Source: Denitromonas iodatirespirans
Lineage (GTDB): Bacteria; Pseudomonadota; Gammaproteobacteria; Burkholderiales; Rhodocyclaceae
Reading direction: 5' to 3'
Length of the DNA: 64,000 nt
Assembly (NCBI RefSeq): GCF_018524365.1
Contig: NZ_JAEKFT010000006.1
Span: 1 to 64,000, forward strand
The notes beneath the pieces were generated by a model that was given only the letters and a program-made list of their open reading frames with translations, was not told the origin of the DNA and ran no database searches. The position numbers and the translations under genes are program-made. This document shows positions 44,322 through 54,097 of this stretch, in pieces (position 1 is the first letter of the stretch; each line of letters starts with the position of its first letter).

Positions 44322-47300
44322 GGTTGCAAGGGCTCCTCGGTCAGCTGGGCTGCCGGCAAAATGATATCGAAACAGGCGCCACCGCCCGGCAGGTTGCCGG
44401 CACGGATGCGCCCACCATGGGCCGTGACGATCTCGCGGCACAGTGCCAGGCCCAGGCCGGTACCGCCGGCACCGGTACGCGTCGCGCTACTTTGCACGAA
44501 CGCGTCGAACACCGTCTCGAGCTCCTCGGCGGGGATGCCCACGCCCTGGTCGCTCACCCGCAGACAGACGCCGGCCGGCTCGCTGTGGCCGATGTGCACC
44601 GTGACCTGCCCACCGGCCGGGGAGAACTTGAACGCGTTGGAGAGCAGATGGCGCACCACCTGGGCGATCCGCAGCGCATCTCCGTCGACCGGCGGCACGT
44701 CGGCGTCGACGTCTATCGACAGCCGAACGTCGCGCGCCACGCGCAGGCCGTCCAGCGCCTCCGCCTCCGCCGCGACCACCGTAGGCAGCGCGAAGGCCTG
44801 CCGGTCGAGGACCATGCGGCCGGCCTCGAGCTGGGACAGGTCGAGCAGATTGTCGACCAGCTTCAGCAAGCGATCGCCGCTCGTGCGAATGCGCTGGAAG
44901 TAGTCCTTGAGCTTGTCGGGCGTGGCCTGCAGCGCCTTGTCTTCGCCCAGCCGGGCATAGCTGAGCACCGCATGCATCGGCGAGCGCAGTTCGTGCGACA
45001 TGTTCGCCAGAAAGCGCGACTTGGCCGCATTGGCCCGCTCGGCGACCTCCTTGGCCTCGATCAGGCTGGCGGTCTTCTCGGTCACCAGTTCCGCCAGGTG
45101 GTCGCGATGTCGGCGCAGCGCTTCGCGGGTCTGCTTCTCGTTCGAGATATCGACGCCGACGCCGACGAAGCCGACCACCTGCCCCTGGTCGTCCACCCGC
45201 GGCTCGCCCTTGATCATCAGCCAGGCATCAGGCCCCGCCGGCCGGCGCACCCTGAACTCCATCTGATACGCCGCCGGTGCGGCGCGCGCGGCGCGGCCGG
45301 CCGCCTTGAGCGGCGCCACGTCGTCGGGGTGCACCACCTGCAGCCAGCGGGTGTCGAGAGTCTCTTCCAGCGACAGGCCGGTGAGCGTCCGCCATGCGCG
45401 ATTGGCGTAGGTGATGTTCATCGACGTGTCGGCCAGCCAGATCACCACCGGCGCGGCCTCGGCCAGCAGACGGAAACGTGCCTCGCTCTCGCGCAGCGCC
45501 CGCTCGCGCGCCTTCAGTTCTGACACATTGCGCAAGACCACCAACAGCCCCCCGGTGCTCACCGGCACGGCCCGCGCCTCGTAGTCCTGCATCGCGCCGT
45601 CGGCATCGCGCGCGCGGTATTCCATGCACTGCAACTGGCCACTGGAGAGCGCCAGGCGCAATGTCGGCAACACCTGCGCCAGGCGCCTGGGCGTCACGAT
45701 CGCCTCAAGCGGCTGCCCCACCACCGAGGCCTGATCGACGGCCAGGCGCAGCCCGGGCGGCACCCGCATGCCCACCAGCCGCAGATCCTCGTCGAACTGC
45801 ACCAGCATGTCCGGCATGGCCTCGACGATCGAGGCATTGGTGGCATGGGCGGCGGCCAGCGCCCGTTCGGCCGCCTTGCGCTTGGAGATGTCGGCGACCA
45901 CCGTCCAGATGGCCGCGCCGCCCTCGGCATCGAGCATCACCGCACCGCTGAGCACCACCTCCACCTCGCTGCCATCCGGGCGCAGGAAGGCGCGTTCGTA
46001 CGGGGTCACCTTGCCCTGGCGCAGGGCGTCGATGGTCATTTCGCGGTCCAGCACCTGCATGCGCGGCGGCGTCAGATCGGCATAGCGCATGCCCGGCAGC
46101 TCGGCCAGCGGCACGCCGACGATGCGGGAGAAGGCCTCGTTGGCCCGCACGATGGTGCCATTGACCTTGATCATCGCCATACCCAGCGACGCATTGCGGA
46201 ACAGCGCGTCGAGTTCGACCAGCGACTGGCGCAGCGCCTGCTCGGTGCGGCGCAGGGTGGTCACGTCAGTCATCGTCACCAGCACCACCGGCTGACCGTC
46301 CAGCCCGGCCACGCCGACCTTGTTGACGATCGCGTCGCGCTCGTTGCCGTTGTCGAGCACCAGGTGAAACTCCCGCGAACTGACGCCACCCTCGTCGAGC
46401 ACCCGCCGGTCCTCGTCGGTATGCGCGGACGCCTGGCCGGGCAGGAGATCCTCGGTGCGAGCGCCGATGATGGCCTGCGGCGGCCGGTCGAGAAACTCCC
46501 CCGCCGCGCGGTTGGCCAGCACATAGCGATGGTCTTCGGATTTGAGCATCACCGGATGCGGCAGGAAATCGAGCACGCGCGCATAGAACTGGCGCGCCCG
46601 ATCCAGCGCCAGCTCCCGCTCGCGCAGTAGCGACACGTCCGAAATCGCCCCGGCCACGCGGGTCGGCCGGCCGAGCGCGTCCCAGACGGCCTGGCCGCGC
46701 ACCAACAGATGACGGGCACCGCCCTCGTCCAGCGGCAGGCTGACCGCCACTTCGAGCGGCTGGCGGTGCCGCAGATGACCGCGCAGCGCCAGCAGCAGCA
46801 CCCGGCGCTCGGCCATCGGCAAGCAGCGCAGGATCTCGCGCAGGCCGGGCGCGGCCGGCTGTGTTCCGCGTTGCAGGAGGCCTTGGGCGCGCGGCGAGAG
46901 GTAGATGCTGCGCCGCTGCGGCATCCATTCCCAGATGCCATCGCTGGTGGCGCTGGCCGCCAGGGCGAAGCGCCGCTCCGAGTCGGCCAGCGCGCCGCTG
47001 GCCCAGGCGGCAGCGGCCATGGCGCGTTGCCGGCCTGAGCTTAGGTAGAAGGTCAGCAGGGTCAGGGCGAGCGTCAGGAAGATGCCGGCACTGCGCACCG
47101 TCACGCCGGCCAGATTGGCGCCCGTCTGCACGACCGGGTGGAACACCAGCTGCAGTTGCCGGCCGCCGACCGTGAGATTGCGCGTGCGCCCGTCCTCCAC
47201 CGCCGTCCCGGCGCCGGTCGTCACCAGCGGCGTGGCCTGCGTCTGGTGGAGGTCGAACAGATCGACCCGAACCTTGTCCGACCAGCCCGCCGACACCGCC

Positions 47301-48058
47301 GCCAGCCAGTCGCGATACCGCAGCCCGAGCACCACCACACCGCGCACCATCTCGTCGGAATGCGCGCCCTTCATCAGGTGTGCCGCCGGGTGATACACCG
47401 GCAGGGCGAGGATGGCGCCCGGCGAATCGTCACCCGCGTCCTTGAGCACCAGCGGCGCGCTGAGCACCACATCGCCACGCTCGATGGCTTCGACGATGGC
47501 GGCACGCCGGGTCGGGTGGGACACCATGTCGAAACCGAGAATCACTTCCAGGGAGGTCACGCGCGGCGCAGCGAACTGCACGGGAAAGGCGACGCCGCTG
47601 CTCGAGCCGCGGATCGGGATGGCTCGATCGTAGGCGTAGAACATGAAGTCTTCCCAATCGGCACGGCGATCGGCCTCGACACGCGGGGCATACACCAGGC
47701 CGGCCGCCCCCATCGCGTTGAGCGGACTCAGCTCGGTGGTGTCGACATAGCGCTCCCATTCGAACAGGTTGACGCGGTCGCTGGCCGAGAAAAGGCCGGC
47801 GGCGGCACGCATGTGCGCCACGTAGTAATCGAGGCGTTCGGACAAGGCCGCGGTGACGCGGTTGATGGCATGTTCGATGTCCTGCGCATCGCGCGCCGAT
47901 TCGAGACGGTCGACATAGAGCGCCCCGATCCCGGTCAGGACCGATCCGAGAAACAGCACCCCCAGGGCCAGCGGCAAAGCGCGGCGCCAGGACGCCTCGG
48001 GCGCGCTGTCCACGAGGTCCGTCAGCGAGGAGGAAGGAGACTCGGCGGGCGACGACAT
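44318..48058 (-). CDS. CHASE-domain multi-PAS sensor histidine kinase
   Basis: A 1246-residue membrane kinase. One membrane helix (about 26-46), a periplasmic CHASE domain (about 75-300) and a second helix (about 320-340) precede a string of five PAS-type domains, then a HisKA domain with the phospho-histidine in 'NMSHELRSPMHAV' (about residue 1020) and an ATPase domain ending 'LPAAQ...'. It has no receiver domain, so it probably signals to the two separate receivers encoded downstream. CHASE domains sense small extracellular ligands. Confidence 0.92.
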   Translation of the reverse strand: MSSPAESPSSSLTDLVDSAPEASWRRALPLALGVLFLGSVLTGIGALYVDRLESARDAQDIEHAINRVTAALSERLDYYVAHMRAAAGLFSASDRVNLFEWERYVDTTELSPLNAMGAAGLVYAPRVEADRRADWEDFMFYAYDRAIPIRGSSSGVAFPVQFAAPRVTSLEVILGFDMVSHPTRRAAIVEAIERGDVVLSAPLVLKDAGDDSPGAILALPVYHPAAHLMKGAHSDEMVRGVVVLGLRYRDWLAAVSAGWSDKVRVDLFDLHQTQATPLVTTGAGTAVEDGRTRNLTVGGRQLQLVFHPVVQTGANLAGVTVRSAGIFLTLALTLLTFYLSSGRQRAMAAAAWASGALADSERRFALAASATSDGIWEWMPQRRSIYLSPRAQGLLQRGTQPAAPGLREILRCLPMAERRVLLLALRGHLRHRQPLEVAVSLPLDEGGARHLLVRGQAVWDALGRPTRVAGAISDVSLLRERELALDRARQFYARVLDFLPHPVMLKSEDHRYVLANRAAGEFLDRPPQAIIGARTEDLLPGQASAHTDEDRRVLDEGGVSSREFHLVLDNGNERDAIVNKVGVAGLDGQPVVLVTMTDVTTLRRTEQALRQSLVELDALFRNASLGMAMIKVNGTIVRANEAFSRIVGVPLAELPGMRYADLTPPRMQVLDREMTIDALRQGKVTPYERAFLRPDGSEVEVVLSGAVMLDAEGGAAIWTVVADISKRKAAERALAAAHATNASIVEAMPDMLVQFDEDLRLVGMRVPPGLRLAVDQASVVGQPLEAIVTPRRLAQVLPTLRLALSSGQLQCMEYRARDADGAMQDYEARAVPVSTGGLLVVLRNVSELKARERALRESEARFRLLAEAAPVVIWLADTSMNITYANRAWRTLTGLSLEETLDTRWLQVVHPDDVAPLKAAGRAARAAPAAYQMEFRVRRPAGPDAWLMIKGEPRVDDQGQVVGFVGVGVDISNEKQTREALRRHRDHLAELVTEKTASLIEAKEVAERANAAKSRFLANMSHELRSPMHAVLSYARLGEDKALQATPDKLKDYFQRIRTSGDRLLKLVDNLLDLSQLEAGRMVLDRQAFALPTVVAAEAEALDGLRVARDVRLSIDVDADVPPVDGDALRIAQVVRHLLSNAFKFSPAGGQVTVHIGHSEPAGVCLRVSDQGVGIPAEELETVFDAFVQSSATRTGAGGTGLGLALCREIVTAHGGRIRAGNLPGGGACFDIILPAAQLTEEPLQP

Positions 48059-48116
48059 TCCTGCTTATCGGCCCGCATGCAGGTGGACTTGAGCGGCCCG
48101 CAGGCCGCCGGGCAGG

Positions 48117-48341
48117 TCAGCTGCAGCCGACGCTGTCCTTTACGCCGAACTTGCGCAGAATGGTCTCCAGCGGGCAGATGCGGGTAAAGCCGCTCTGGAA
48201 CAGGTTGGCGCCGACGAAGGCAGTGAACCACAGGAAGTTGGCATTGACGAACAGCGGCGAACCCTCGACGCCGAGCGCCAGCGAGATCAGCACGAAGGCG
48301 CCGGCGAAGATGCGGACGAATTGATTGACGGTGAGATTCAT
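48117..48341 (-). CDS. DUF2892 (YgaP-type) membrane protein
   Basis: This 74-residue protein has two membrane segments and the DUF2892 signature 'NLTVNQFVRIFAGAFVLISL' and 'CPLETILRKFGVKD'. In E. coli the same domain is fused to the rhodanese YgaP and is linked to sulfur-compound handling. The start overlaps the RND stop by 4 bp. Together with sqr in the operon it points to sulfide or persulfide metabolism. Confidence 0.88.
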   Translation of the reverse strand: MNLTVNQFVRIFAGAFVLISLALGVEGSPLFVNANFLWFTAFVGANLFQSGFTRICPLETILRKFGVKDSVGCS

Positions 48342-51300
48342 GAGGTGGCCCCTTCCGACGGTCGGGCGGCCGGCGTGTTGCGCATGGCCGCGAAGTAGAG
48401 CACCGGGATCACCACCAGCGTGAGCACGGTGGACACCAGGATGCCGAAGATCAGGCTGATCGCCAGCCCGTTGAAAATCGGGTCGTCGAGGATGAAGGCC
48501 GCGCCGATCATCGCCGCCAGCGCGGTCAGGCCGATCGGCTTGGCACGCACCGCGGCCGAGGTGATCACCGCCTCGGCGAAGGGCACGCCCTCGCGCAGCT
48601 GGTGGTTGATGAAGTCCACCAGCAGGATCGAGTTGCGCACGATGATGCCGGCCAGCGCGATCATGCCGATCATCGAGGTGGCGGTGAATTGCGCGCCGAG
48701 CAGCGCATGACCGGGCATCACACCGATGATGGTGAGCGGGATCGGCGCCATGATGATGAGCGGCACCAGGTAGCTCTTGAACTGCGCCACCACCAGCAGG
48801 TAGATGAGGATCAGGCCGACCGCGTAGGCGGCGCCCATGTCGCGGAAGGTCTCGTAGGTGACCTGCCACTCGCCGTCCCACTTCACGCTGTAGCCGCTGT
48901 ACGGATCGTCCGGCTGGCGGATGAACCACTCGCCCAGTGTGCCGGCCAGGCGCTCGCCCACCAGCGGCAAGTCCTTGATGCGGCTGCGGATGTCGAACAT
49001 GCCGTACAAGGGCGAGTCGAGCGCGCCGCCCATATCGCCGGTGACATACACCACCGGCAGCAGGTCCTTGCGGTAGATGACCTGCTCGCGACCGGTCTCG
49101 TGCACCGTCACGAACTCCGACACCGGCACCAGCGTGCCGTCGCGCGCGCGCACCTTGAGCTGCAGCAGATGGGCCACCGACGACTGACTGGCCGGCGGCA
49201 GCTGGATGCGCACCGGGATCTCGTACTTGTTGTCGCCGCCATGCACCGGCGTGACGCTCTCGCCGGCCAGACCGAGGCGCATCAGCTCGACGATCTGCGC
49301 CTGCGCCACGCCCATCAGCGCCGCCTTGGCCTGGTTGACCCGCAACACCAGCTTGGGCGCGGTCTCGTCGATGGTGTCGTCGGCGCCGACGATGCCCTCG
49401 GTGGCCTCGAAGGCGGCGCGCACCTGCTGCGCCACCGCCAGCTGGCCGGTGTAGTCCGGCCCGTACACCTCGGCGACGATCGGCGAGAGCACCGGCGGCC
49501 CGGGCGGCACTTCCACCACCTTGGCGTTGCCGCCATGGCGGGTGGCGATGGCCACCACCGTGTCGCGCACCGCGGCGGCCACCTGGTGGCTGCTGCGCTC
49601 GCGGTGGTGCTTGTCCACCAGATTGATCTGCAGGTCGCCCTGCTCGGGCGCGCTCCTCAGGTAGTACTGGCGCACCAGGCCGTTGAAGTTGATCGGGCTG
49701 GCGGTGCCGGCATAGGCCTGCCAGTCGGTCACTTCGGGCGTCTGGCCGACCGCCTCGCCGATCTCCAGCAGCACCTGGGCGGTGCGCTCCAGCGGCGTGC
49801 CGACCGGCATGTCGAGCACCACCTGGAATTCCGACTTGTTGTCGAGCGGCAGCATTTTGAGCACCACCAGCTTGAACACCGCCAGCGACACCGAGGCGGC
49901 GATCAGCGCCATCACCAGCAGCCACAACAGGCTGCGGTTGCGCCGGCCGCGCCGCACGTCGAGCAGCGGGCGCATGATGGCGCCGAAGAAGCCGGTCAGC
50001 CGGCGGGTCATCTTGTCCTCGCCGGCATGGCCATGCCCATCGACCGACTTGAGCATCTTCTGCGCCAGCCAGGGCGTGACGATGAAGGCCACCAGCAGCG
50101 AGATGAACATGCCCATCGAGGCGTTGATCGGGATCGGGCTCATGTAGGGCCCCATCAACCCGGTGACGAAGGCCATTGGCAGCAATGCCGCGATCACCGT
50201 GAAGGTGGCCAGGATGGTCGGCCCGCCGACCTCGTCCACCGCCTTGGGGATGAGGCGCCACAGCGGCTTGTCGGGTTCGAGCAGATGCCAGCGGTGGATG
50301 TTCTCGACCACCACGATGGCGTCGTCGACCAGGATGCCGATGGAGAAGATCAGCGCGAACAGGCTGACCCGGTTGAGCGTGAAGCCCCAAGCCCAGGAGG
50401 CGAACAGGGTGGCCGCCAGGGTCAGCGTCACCGCCAGGCCGACGATGATCGCCTCGCGCCAGCCCAGTGCCAGCAGCACCAGCACCACCACCGCACTGGT
50501 GGCGAAGACCAGCTTGCCGATCAGCTTGTTGGCCTTGTCGTTGGCGGTCTCACCGTAGTTGCGCGTGACCGTCACCTGCACGCCCTCGGGGATCACCGTG
50601 CCCTTCAGGCCGTCGATGCGGGCGATCAGGTCGTTGGCCACGTCGGAGGCGTTGGCGCCCGGCTTCTTCGACACCGCCAGCGTGACCGCCGGCGACACGC
50701 TGCCGGCCGCGATGCCGCGCTCGGCCGCCGCCGCGCCGGCGCCGAACCACACATAGCGCGAGGGCTGGTCGGGGCCGTCGTCGACCGCGGCCACGTCCGA
50801 CAGATACACCGGCTTGCCGGCGGTGACGCCGACCACCAGCGCACGCACGTCCTCGGCCGAGCGGATGTAGGTGCCGGTCTGCACCAGCACCTCCTGGTTG
50901 TCGCGCACCAGCCGGCCGGCCGACTGCGAGGCGTTGGCCACTTGCAGCGCGGCCTTCAGGTCGGTGGCGGTGACGCCATGGGCATTCATCCGCGCCGGGT
51001 CCATCAGCACGCGCAGCACATGGCCGGGGCCGCCGATGGTCACCACGTCGCGCGTGCCGCCGATGCGCTTGAGCTCGATCTCCACCGCGCGCGCCACCTG
51101 CTGCATCTCGAAACCGGCACGCGCCGGATCCTCGGTCCACAGCGTGAGACCGAGGATCGGCACATCGTCGATGCCCTTGGGCTTGACGATCGGCGCCAGC
51201 ACGCCGAGCTCCTCGCTCAGCCAGTCGCGGTGCGATTCGAGCGTGTCGTAGAGGCGCACCAGCGCGGTCTGGTTGGGCACGCCGACCTCGAACTGCACGG

Positions 51301-51604
51301 TGAGCACCGCCATGTCCGGACGCGACACCGAATACACATGCTCGACGCCGGCCATGCGCGAGAGCACCTGCTCGGCCGGCCGCGCCACCAGCGCCTCGAC
51401 CTCCTGCGCCGCCGCCCCCGGAAAGGGGATGAACACATTGGCCATGGTCACGTCGATCTGCGGCTCTTCCTCCTTGGGCGTCACCAGCGTGGCGAACACG
51501 CCCATGAGGAAGAGCACCAGCGCCAAAAGCGGCGTCAGCGCATTGCGCTGGAAGCCGCTGGCGATCTTGCCGGACAGGCCGAGGGGCGGTGTTGCGTCAG
51601 TCAC
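48338..51604 (-). CDS. RND-family efflux permease in sqr operon
   Basis: A 1088-residue inner-membrane RND permease with 12 membrane helices and two large periplasmic loops. Helix 4 carries the proton-relay aspartates in 'GILVDDAIVVVENIHRWHLL'. It is longer than its counterpart at 20833-23952 and only distantly related to it. Start and stop overlap sqr and the DUF2892 gene by 4 bp each. It would pump substrates with the adaptor encoded two genes upstream; an export role for sulfur compounds is suggested only by context. Confidence 0.92.
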   Translation of the reverse strand: MTDATPPLGLSGKIASGFQRNALTPLLALVLFLMGVFATLVTPKEEEPQIDVTMANVFIPFPGAAAQEVEALVARPAEQVLSRMAGVEHVYSVSRPDMAVLTVQFEVGVPNQTALVRLYDTLESHRDWLSEELGVLAPIVKPKGIDDVPILGLTLWTEDPARAGFEMQQVARAVEIELKRIGGTRDVVTIGGPGHVLRVLMDPARMNAHGVTATDLKAALQVANASQSAGRLVRDNQEVLVQTGTYIRSAEDVRALVVGVTAGKPVYLSDVAAVDDGPDQPSRYVWFGAGAAAAERGIAAGSVSPAVTLAVSKKPGANASDVANDLIARIDGLKGTVIPEGVQVTVTRNYGETANDKANKLIGKLVFATSAVVVLVLLALGWREAIIVGLAVTLTLAATLFASWAWGFTLNRVSLFALIFSIGILVDDAIVVVENIHRWHLLEPDKPLWRLIPKAVDEVGGPTILATFTVIAALLPMAFVTGLMGPYMSPIPINASMGMFISLLVAFIVTPWLAQKMLKSVDGHGHAGEDKMTRRLTGFFGAIMRPLLDVRRGRRNRSLLWLLVMALIAASVSLAVFKLVVLKMLPLDNKSEFQVVLDMPVGTPLERTAQVLLEIGEAVGQTPEVTDWQAYAGTASPINFNGLVRQYYLRSAPEQGDLQINLVDKHHRERSSHQVAAAVRDTVVAIATRHGGNAKVVEVPPGPPVLSPIVAEVYGPDYTGQLAVAQQVRAAFEATEGIVGADDTIDETAPKLVLRVNQAKAALMGVAQAQIVELMRLGLAGESVTPVHGGDNKYEIPVRIQLPPASQSSVAHLLQLKVRARDGTLVPVSEFVTVHETGREQVIYRKDLLPVVYVTGDMGGALDSPLYGMFDIRSRIKDLPLVGERLAGTLGEWFIRQPDDPYSGYSVKWDGEWQVTYETFRDMGAAYAVGLILIYLLVVAQFKSYLVPLIIMAPIPLTIIGVMPGHALLGAQFTATSMIGMIALAGIIVRNSILLVDFINHQLREGVPFAEAVITSAAVRAKPIGLTALAAMIGAAFILDDPIFNGLAISLIFGILVSTVLTLVVIPVLYFAAMRNTPAARPSEGATS

Positions 51605-52887
51605 GTCGTACGTTCAGTCTTCTTGAGTTTCATGATGCCCAGCGCATCGAGCACGATCTTTTCGTAGATCGGCTCGGTGGTGCCCTTCTTCATCTTGCGC
51701 AGGAAGTACTTCTCGAAGCCGACCTTGGCCAGATGCACCCAGCGCCCTTCCGAATACCAGTTCACATTGCGCGGCGGGATCTGCGGCAGCGCCACGAAGG
51801 CGGCGCCGGTGTCGCCGAAATCGGCCAGGCACACCGCATTCCAGGTGGCGCGCTCGGCCGGGTCCTTGCCGTCGAGCGCGGCGCGGATGTTCTTGGCGGT
51901 GGCGGTCACCATCGACTCGATCATGTAGCCGGTCTTGGGCACCCCGGTCGGCACCGGCGTCGCCTCCACCGGCGGGATCGCCACGCACACGCCAACGCCG
52001 TAGATGTTCGGATAGCGCGGGTTGCGCTGGAATTCGTCGATCAGCACGAAACCGCGCGGATTGACCAGCCCCTCGACGCCGCGCACCGCGTCGATGCCGC
52101 GGAAGGCCGGCAGCATCATCGAATACTTGAACGGCAGCTCGTGCTGGCGTTTGGGCTTGCCCTCGTCGTCATGCTCGGTGACGAACATGGTGCCGGCCTC
52201 GACCTTGTCCACCTTGGCGTTGCAGATCCACTTGATGTGGCGGTCGCGGAACATCGACTCGATCATGCCCTTGGAGTCGCCCACGCCGCCCAGGCCGAGA
52301 TGGCCGATGTAGGGCTCGGAGGTGACGAAGGTCATCGGCACCCGGTCGCGCAGCTTGCGTTTGCGGAGGTCGGTTTCCATGATGCGCGCGAACTCGTAGG
52401 CCGGCCCGAAGCACGAGGCGCCCTGCACCGCGCCGACCACGATCGGGCCGGGGTCATCGACAAAGGCCTGCCAGTTCGACTCGGCGCCCACCGCGTGATC
52501 CACATGGCAGATCGACTGGGTGAAGCCCTCGGGCCCGAGCCCGGGGATCTCGTCGAAAGCCAGCTGCGGGCCGGTGGCCAGCACCAGCACGTCGTAGGCC
52601 AGGCTGCTGCCGTCGGCCAGCACCAGGCAGTTGTCGGCCGCTTGCACCTGGGTAACCGCCTGCTGGACGAAGTCGATCTTCTTCTTCGCCAAGAGCGGCG
52701 CGATCTCCAGCTCGATGTCGTCGCGCTTGCGCCAGTTCACCGCCACCCACGGGTTGGACGGCGTGAAGTGAAACCGCCCGGTATTGGCCACCACCGTGAC
52801 CCGGTCCCCGGCGCGTGCCAGCGCCTTCATTTCGTAGGCCATCGGCAAACCGCCGAGCCCTGCTCCCACAATCACGATATGCGCCAT
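51601..52887 (-). CDS. sqr: Sulfide:quinone oxidoreductase
   Basis: A 428-residue FAD flavoprotein of the disulfide-reductase fold (GAGLGGLPMA at 8-17). Three cysteines fit the catalytic set of Acidithiobacillus Sqr: C127 (QSICHVDHA), C159 (QGASCFGP) and C353 (WNAVCLADFGD). The C-terminal half, 'VPTGVPKTGYMIESMV' and 'EGRWVHLAKVGFEKYFLRKM', is also typical, the latter being the amphipathic membrane-binding part. It oxidises sulfide to sulfane sulfur and passes electrons to quinone. It is unusual in lying inside an RND efflux operon. Confidence 0.9.
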   Translation of the reverse strand: MAHIVIVGAGLGGLPMAYEMKALARAGDRVTVVANTGRFHFTPSNPWVAVNWRKRDDIELEIAPLLAKKKIDFVQQAVTQVQAADNCLVLADGSSLAYDVLVLATGPQLAFDEIPGLGPEGFTQSICHVDHAVGAESNWQAFVDDPGPIVVGAVQGASCFGPAYEFARIMETDLRKRKLRDRVPMTFVTSEPYIGHLGLGGVGDSKGMIESMFRDRHIKWICNAKVDKVEAGTMFVTEHDDEGKPKRQHELPFKYSMMLPAFRGIDAVRGVEGLVNPRGFVLIDEFQRNPRYPNIYGVGVCVAIPPVEATPVPTGVPKTGYMIESMVTATAKNIRAALDGKDPAERATWNAVCLADFGDTGAAFVALPQIPPRNVNWYSEGRWVHLAKVGFEKYFLRKMKKGTTEPIYEKIVLDALGIMKLKKTERTT

Positions 52888-52979
52888 CTCGTCTCTCCTC
52901 CTGGCCCATGAGTACCGGCGCCCTGCCCGCTCATCGGCCTCACCGATGCGCCATTCGGCCGCCTCGCTGCGAGTCCGCG

Positions 52980-54023
52980 CTATTGTGGTGATGCGTTTTG
53001 TTGGCGCGACAGACTCGCTCTGACGGGATCCAGGGCAACCCTGTCTCCCACGTTCAGTCCGGCCAGGATCTCGATCCGGCCATCCGGCAGCGCCTGGCCG
53101 GGTCGTATCTGGCGCAGGCGGAAACCCGCCTCGGTCTGGACATACACCGCCGTCACCTCGCCACGGCGCAGCACGGCAGCGGCCGGCACCGTCAGGCGCG
53201 GCGCGCTCCCCACCCGCAGGACCAGGCGGGCGAACTGCCCGGGCACCACGCCGGTCACCGTCGCCGGCAAGCTGGCGCGTACTTCCATGGTGTGGGTGCG
53301 CGGGTCGGCCGAAGGCACCAGCATCACCGCCTCGGCGGCCAGCGGCGCATCGCGCCCGGAGAGCATGATGTCGGCCGCCAGCGACGTGCCTTGCACGCCC
53401 TGTGCCACCGATTGCGGCAGCTGCGCCACGACGCGCAAGCGGGCGGGGTCATAGAGGGTCAGCAGCGGGCGGCCCGGCTGGGCCATTTCGCCGGCCTCGG
53501 CATGGCGCTCGGCCACCACCCCGGCGAGCGGCGCCACGATGGTGGTGAAGTCACGCACCGTCACCGCCTGCCCGCGCCCGGCGCGAGCGGCCTTGAGCCC
53601 GGCCTCGGCGGCGCGCATGGCGGCCAGCGACTGATCCACCACCGCCTGGCTGACGAAGCCCTTGTCACGCAGCGCGACATTGCGCGCCCATTGCGCCTGG
53701 GCATTGGTATAGGTCGCCTGTGCCTGCGCCACCGAAGCGGCGGCGCCGGCCACCGCCTGGTTGGCCTCGCTGGCGTCGATGCGCATCAGCACCTGCCCAC
53801 TCTTCACCGCATCACCGGCATCGGCGCGCACATCGACGATGCGCCCCTGCACCTGGGCAGCGAGGGTGGCGCTATTGACCGCCTCCACCACGCCTTCGGC
53901 GACATGCAGCACCGCCACCGGCGCGCGTTCGACAAGCGCCGTTTCGAGATCGGCGGCGGATGCCGCGGGCTGGCCGGTCAGGATCACGGCGCAGGCGGCA
54001 AGCACAGGAAGGGGTCGGGTCAT
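52980..54023 (-). CDS. RND efflux periplasmic adaptor of the sqr operon
   Basis: A 347-residue membrane fusion protein with a signal peptide (ending ASA), lipoyl halves ('LAAQVQGRIVDVRADAGDAV', 'IVAPLAGVVAERHAEAGEMA') and a coiled-coil hairpin. First gene of the operon. Two starts are possible: ATG 54023, or GTG 54032, three codons upstream. Neither has a Shine-Dalgarno sequence. The predicted transcription start (about 54033) would make the mRNA almost leaderless. The 92-bp gap to sqr (52888-52979) is the longest in the operon. Confidence 0.88.
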   Translation of the reverse strand: MTRPLPVLAACAVILTGQPAASAADLETALVERAPVAVLHVAEGVVEAVNSATLAAQVQGRIVDVRADAGDAVKSGQVLMRIDASEANQAVAGAAASVAQAQATYTNAQAQWARNVALRDKGFVSQAVVDQSLAAMRAAEAGLKAARAGRGQAVTVRDFTTIVAPLAGVVAERHAEAGEMAQPGRPLLTLYDPARLRVVAQLPQSVAQGVQGTSLAADIMLSGRDAPLAAEAVMLVPSADPRTHTMEVRASLPATVTGVVPGQFARLVLRVGSAPRLTVPAAAVLRRGEVTAVYVQTEAGFRLRQIRPGQALPDGRIEILAGLNVGDRVALDPVRASLSRQQNASPQ

Positions 54024-54034
54024 GGAATTCACGC

Positions 54035-54067
54035 ATATTAGTTTATTCTTATATTGTTGCGTGTCAA
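54035..54067 (-). promoter_or_regulatory. Promoter of the sqr/RND operon with overlapping AT-rich operator
   Basis: On the minus strand TTGACA (54062-54067) and TAAACT (54040-54045) are 16 bp apart. The -10 is covered by an inverted repeat, ATATAAG-N6-CTAATAT (54035-54054), with one mismatch. Such AT-rich dyads overlapping -10 are typical of ArsR-family repressors, including BigR/SqrR/YgaV, which respond to sulfide or persulfide. No arsR-type gene lies in the window, so the regulator would be encoded elsewhere. Confidence 0.6.
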
Positions 54068-54097
54068 GCCGCCCGCCCCGCCGCGCGGGCTATGGCG

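Noticed and set aside
48602-51667. 1021-residue open frame antisense to the second RND permease
   Set aside because: Composition is rich in His, Arg, Gln and Asp as expected of an antisense shadow; the minus strand has the recognisable permease.
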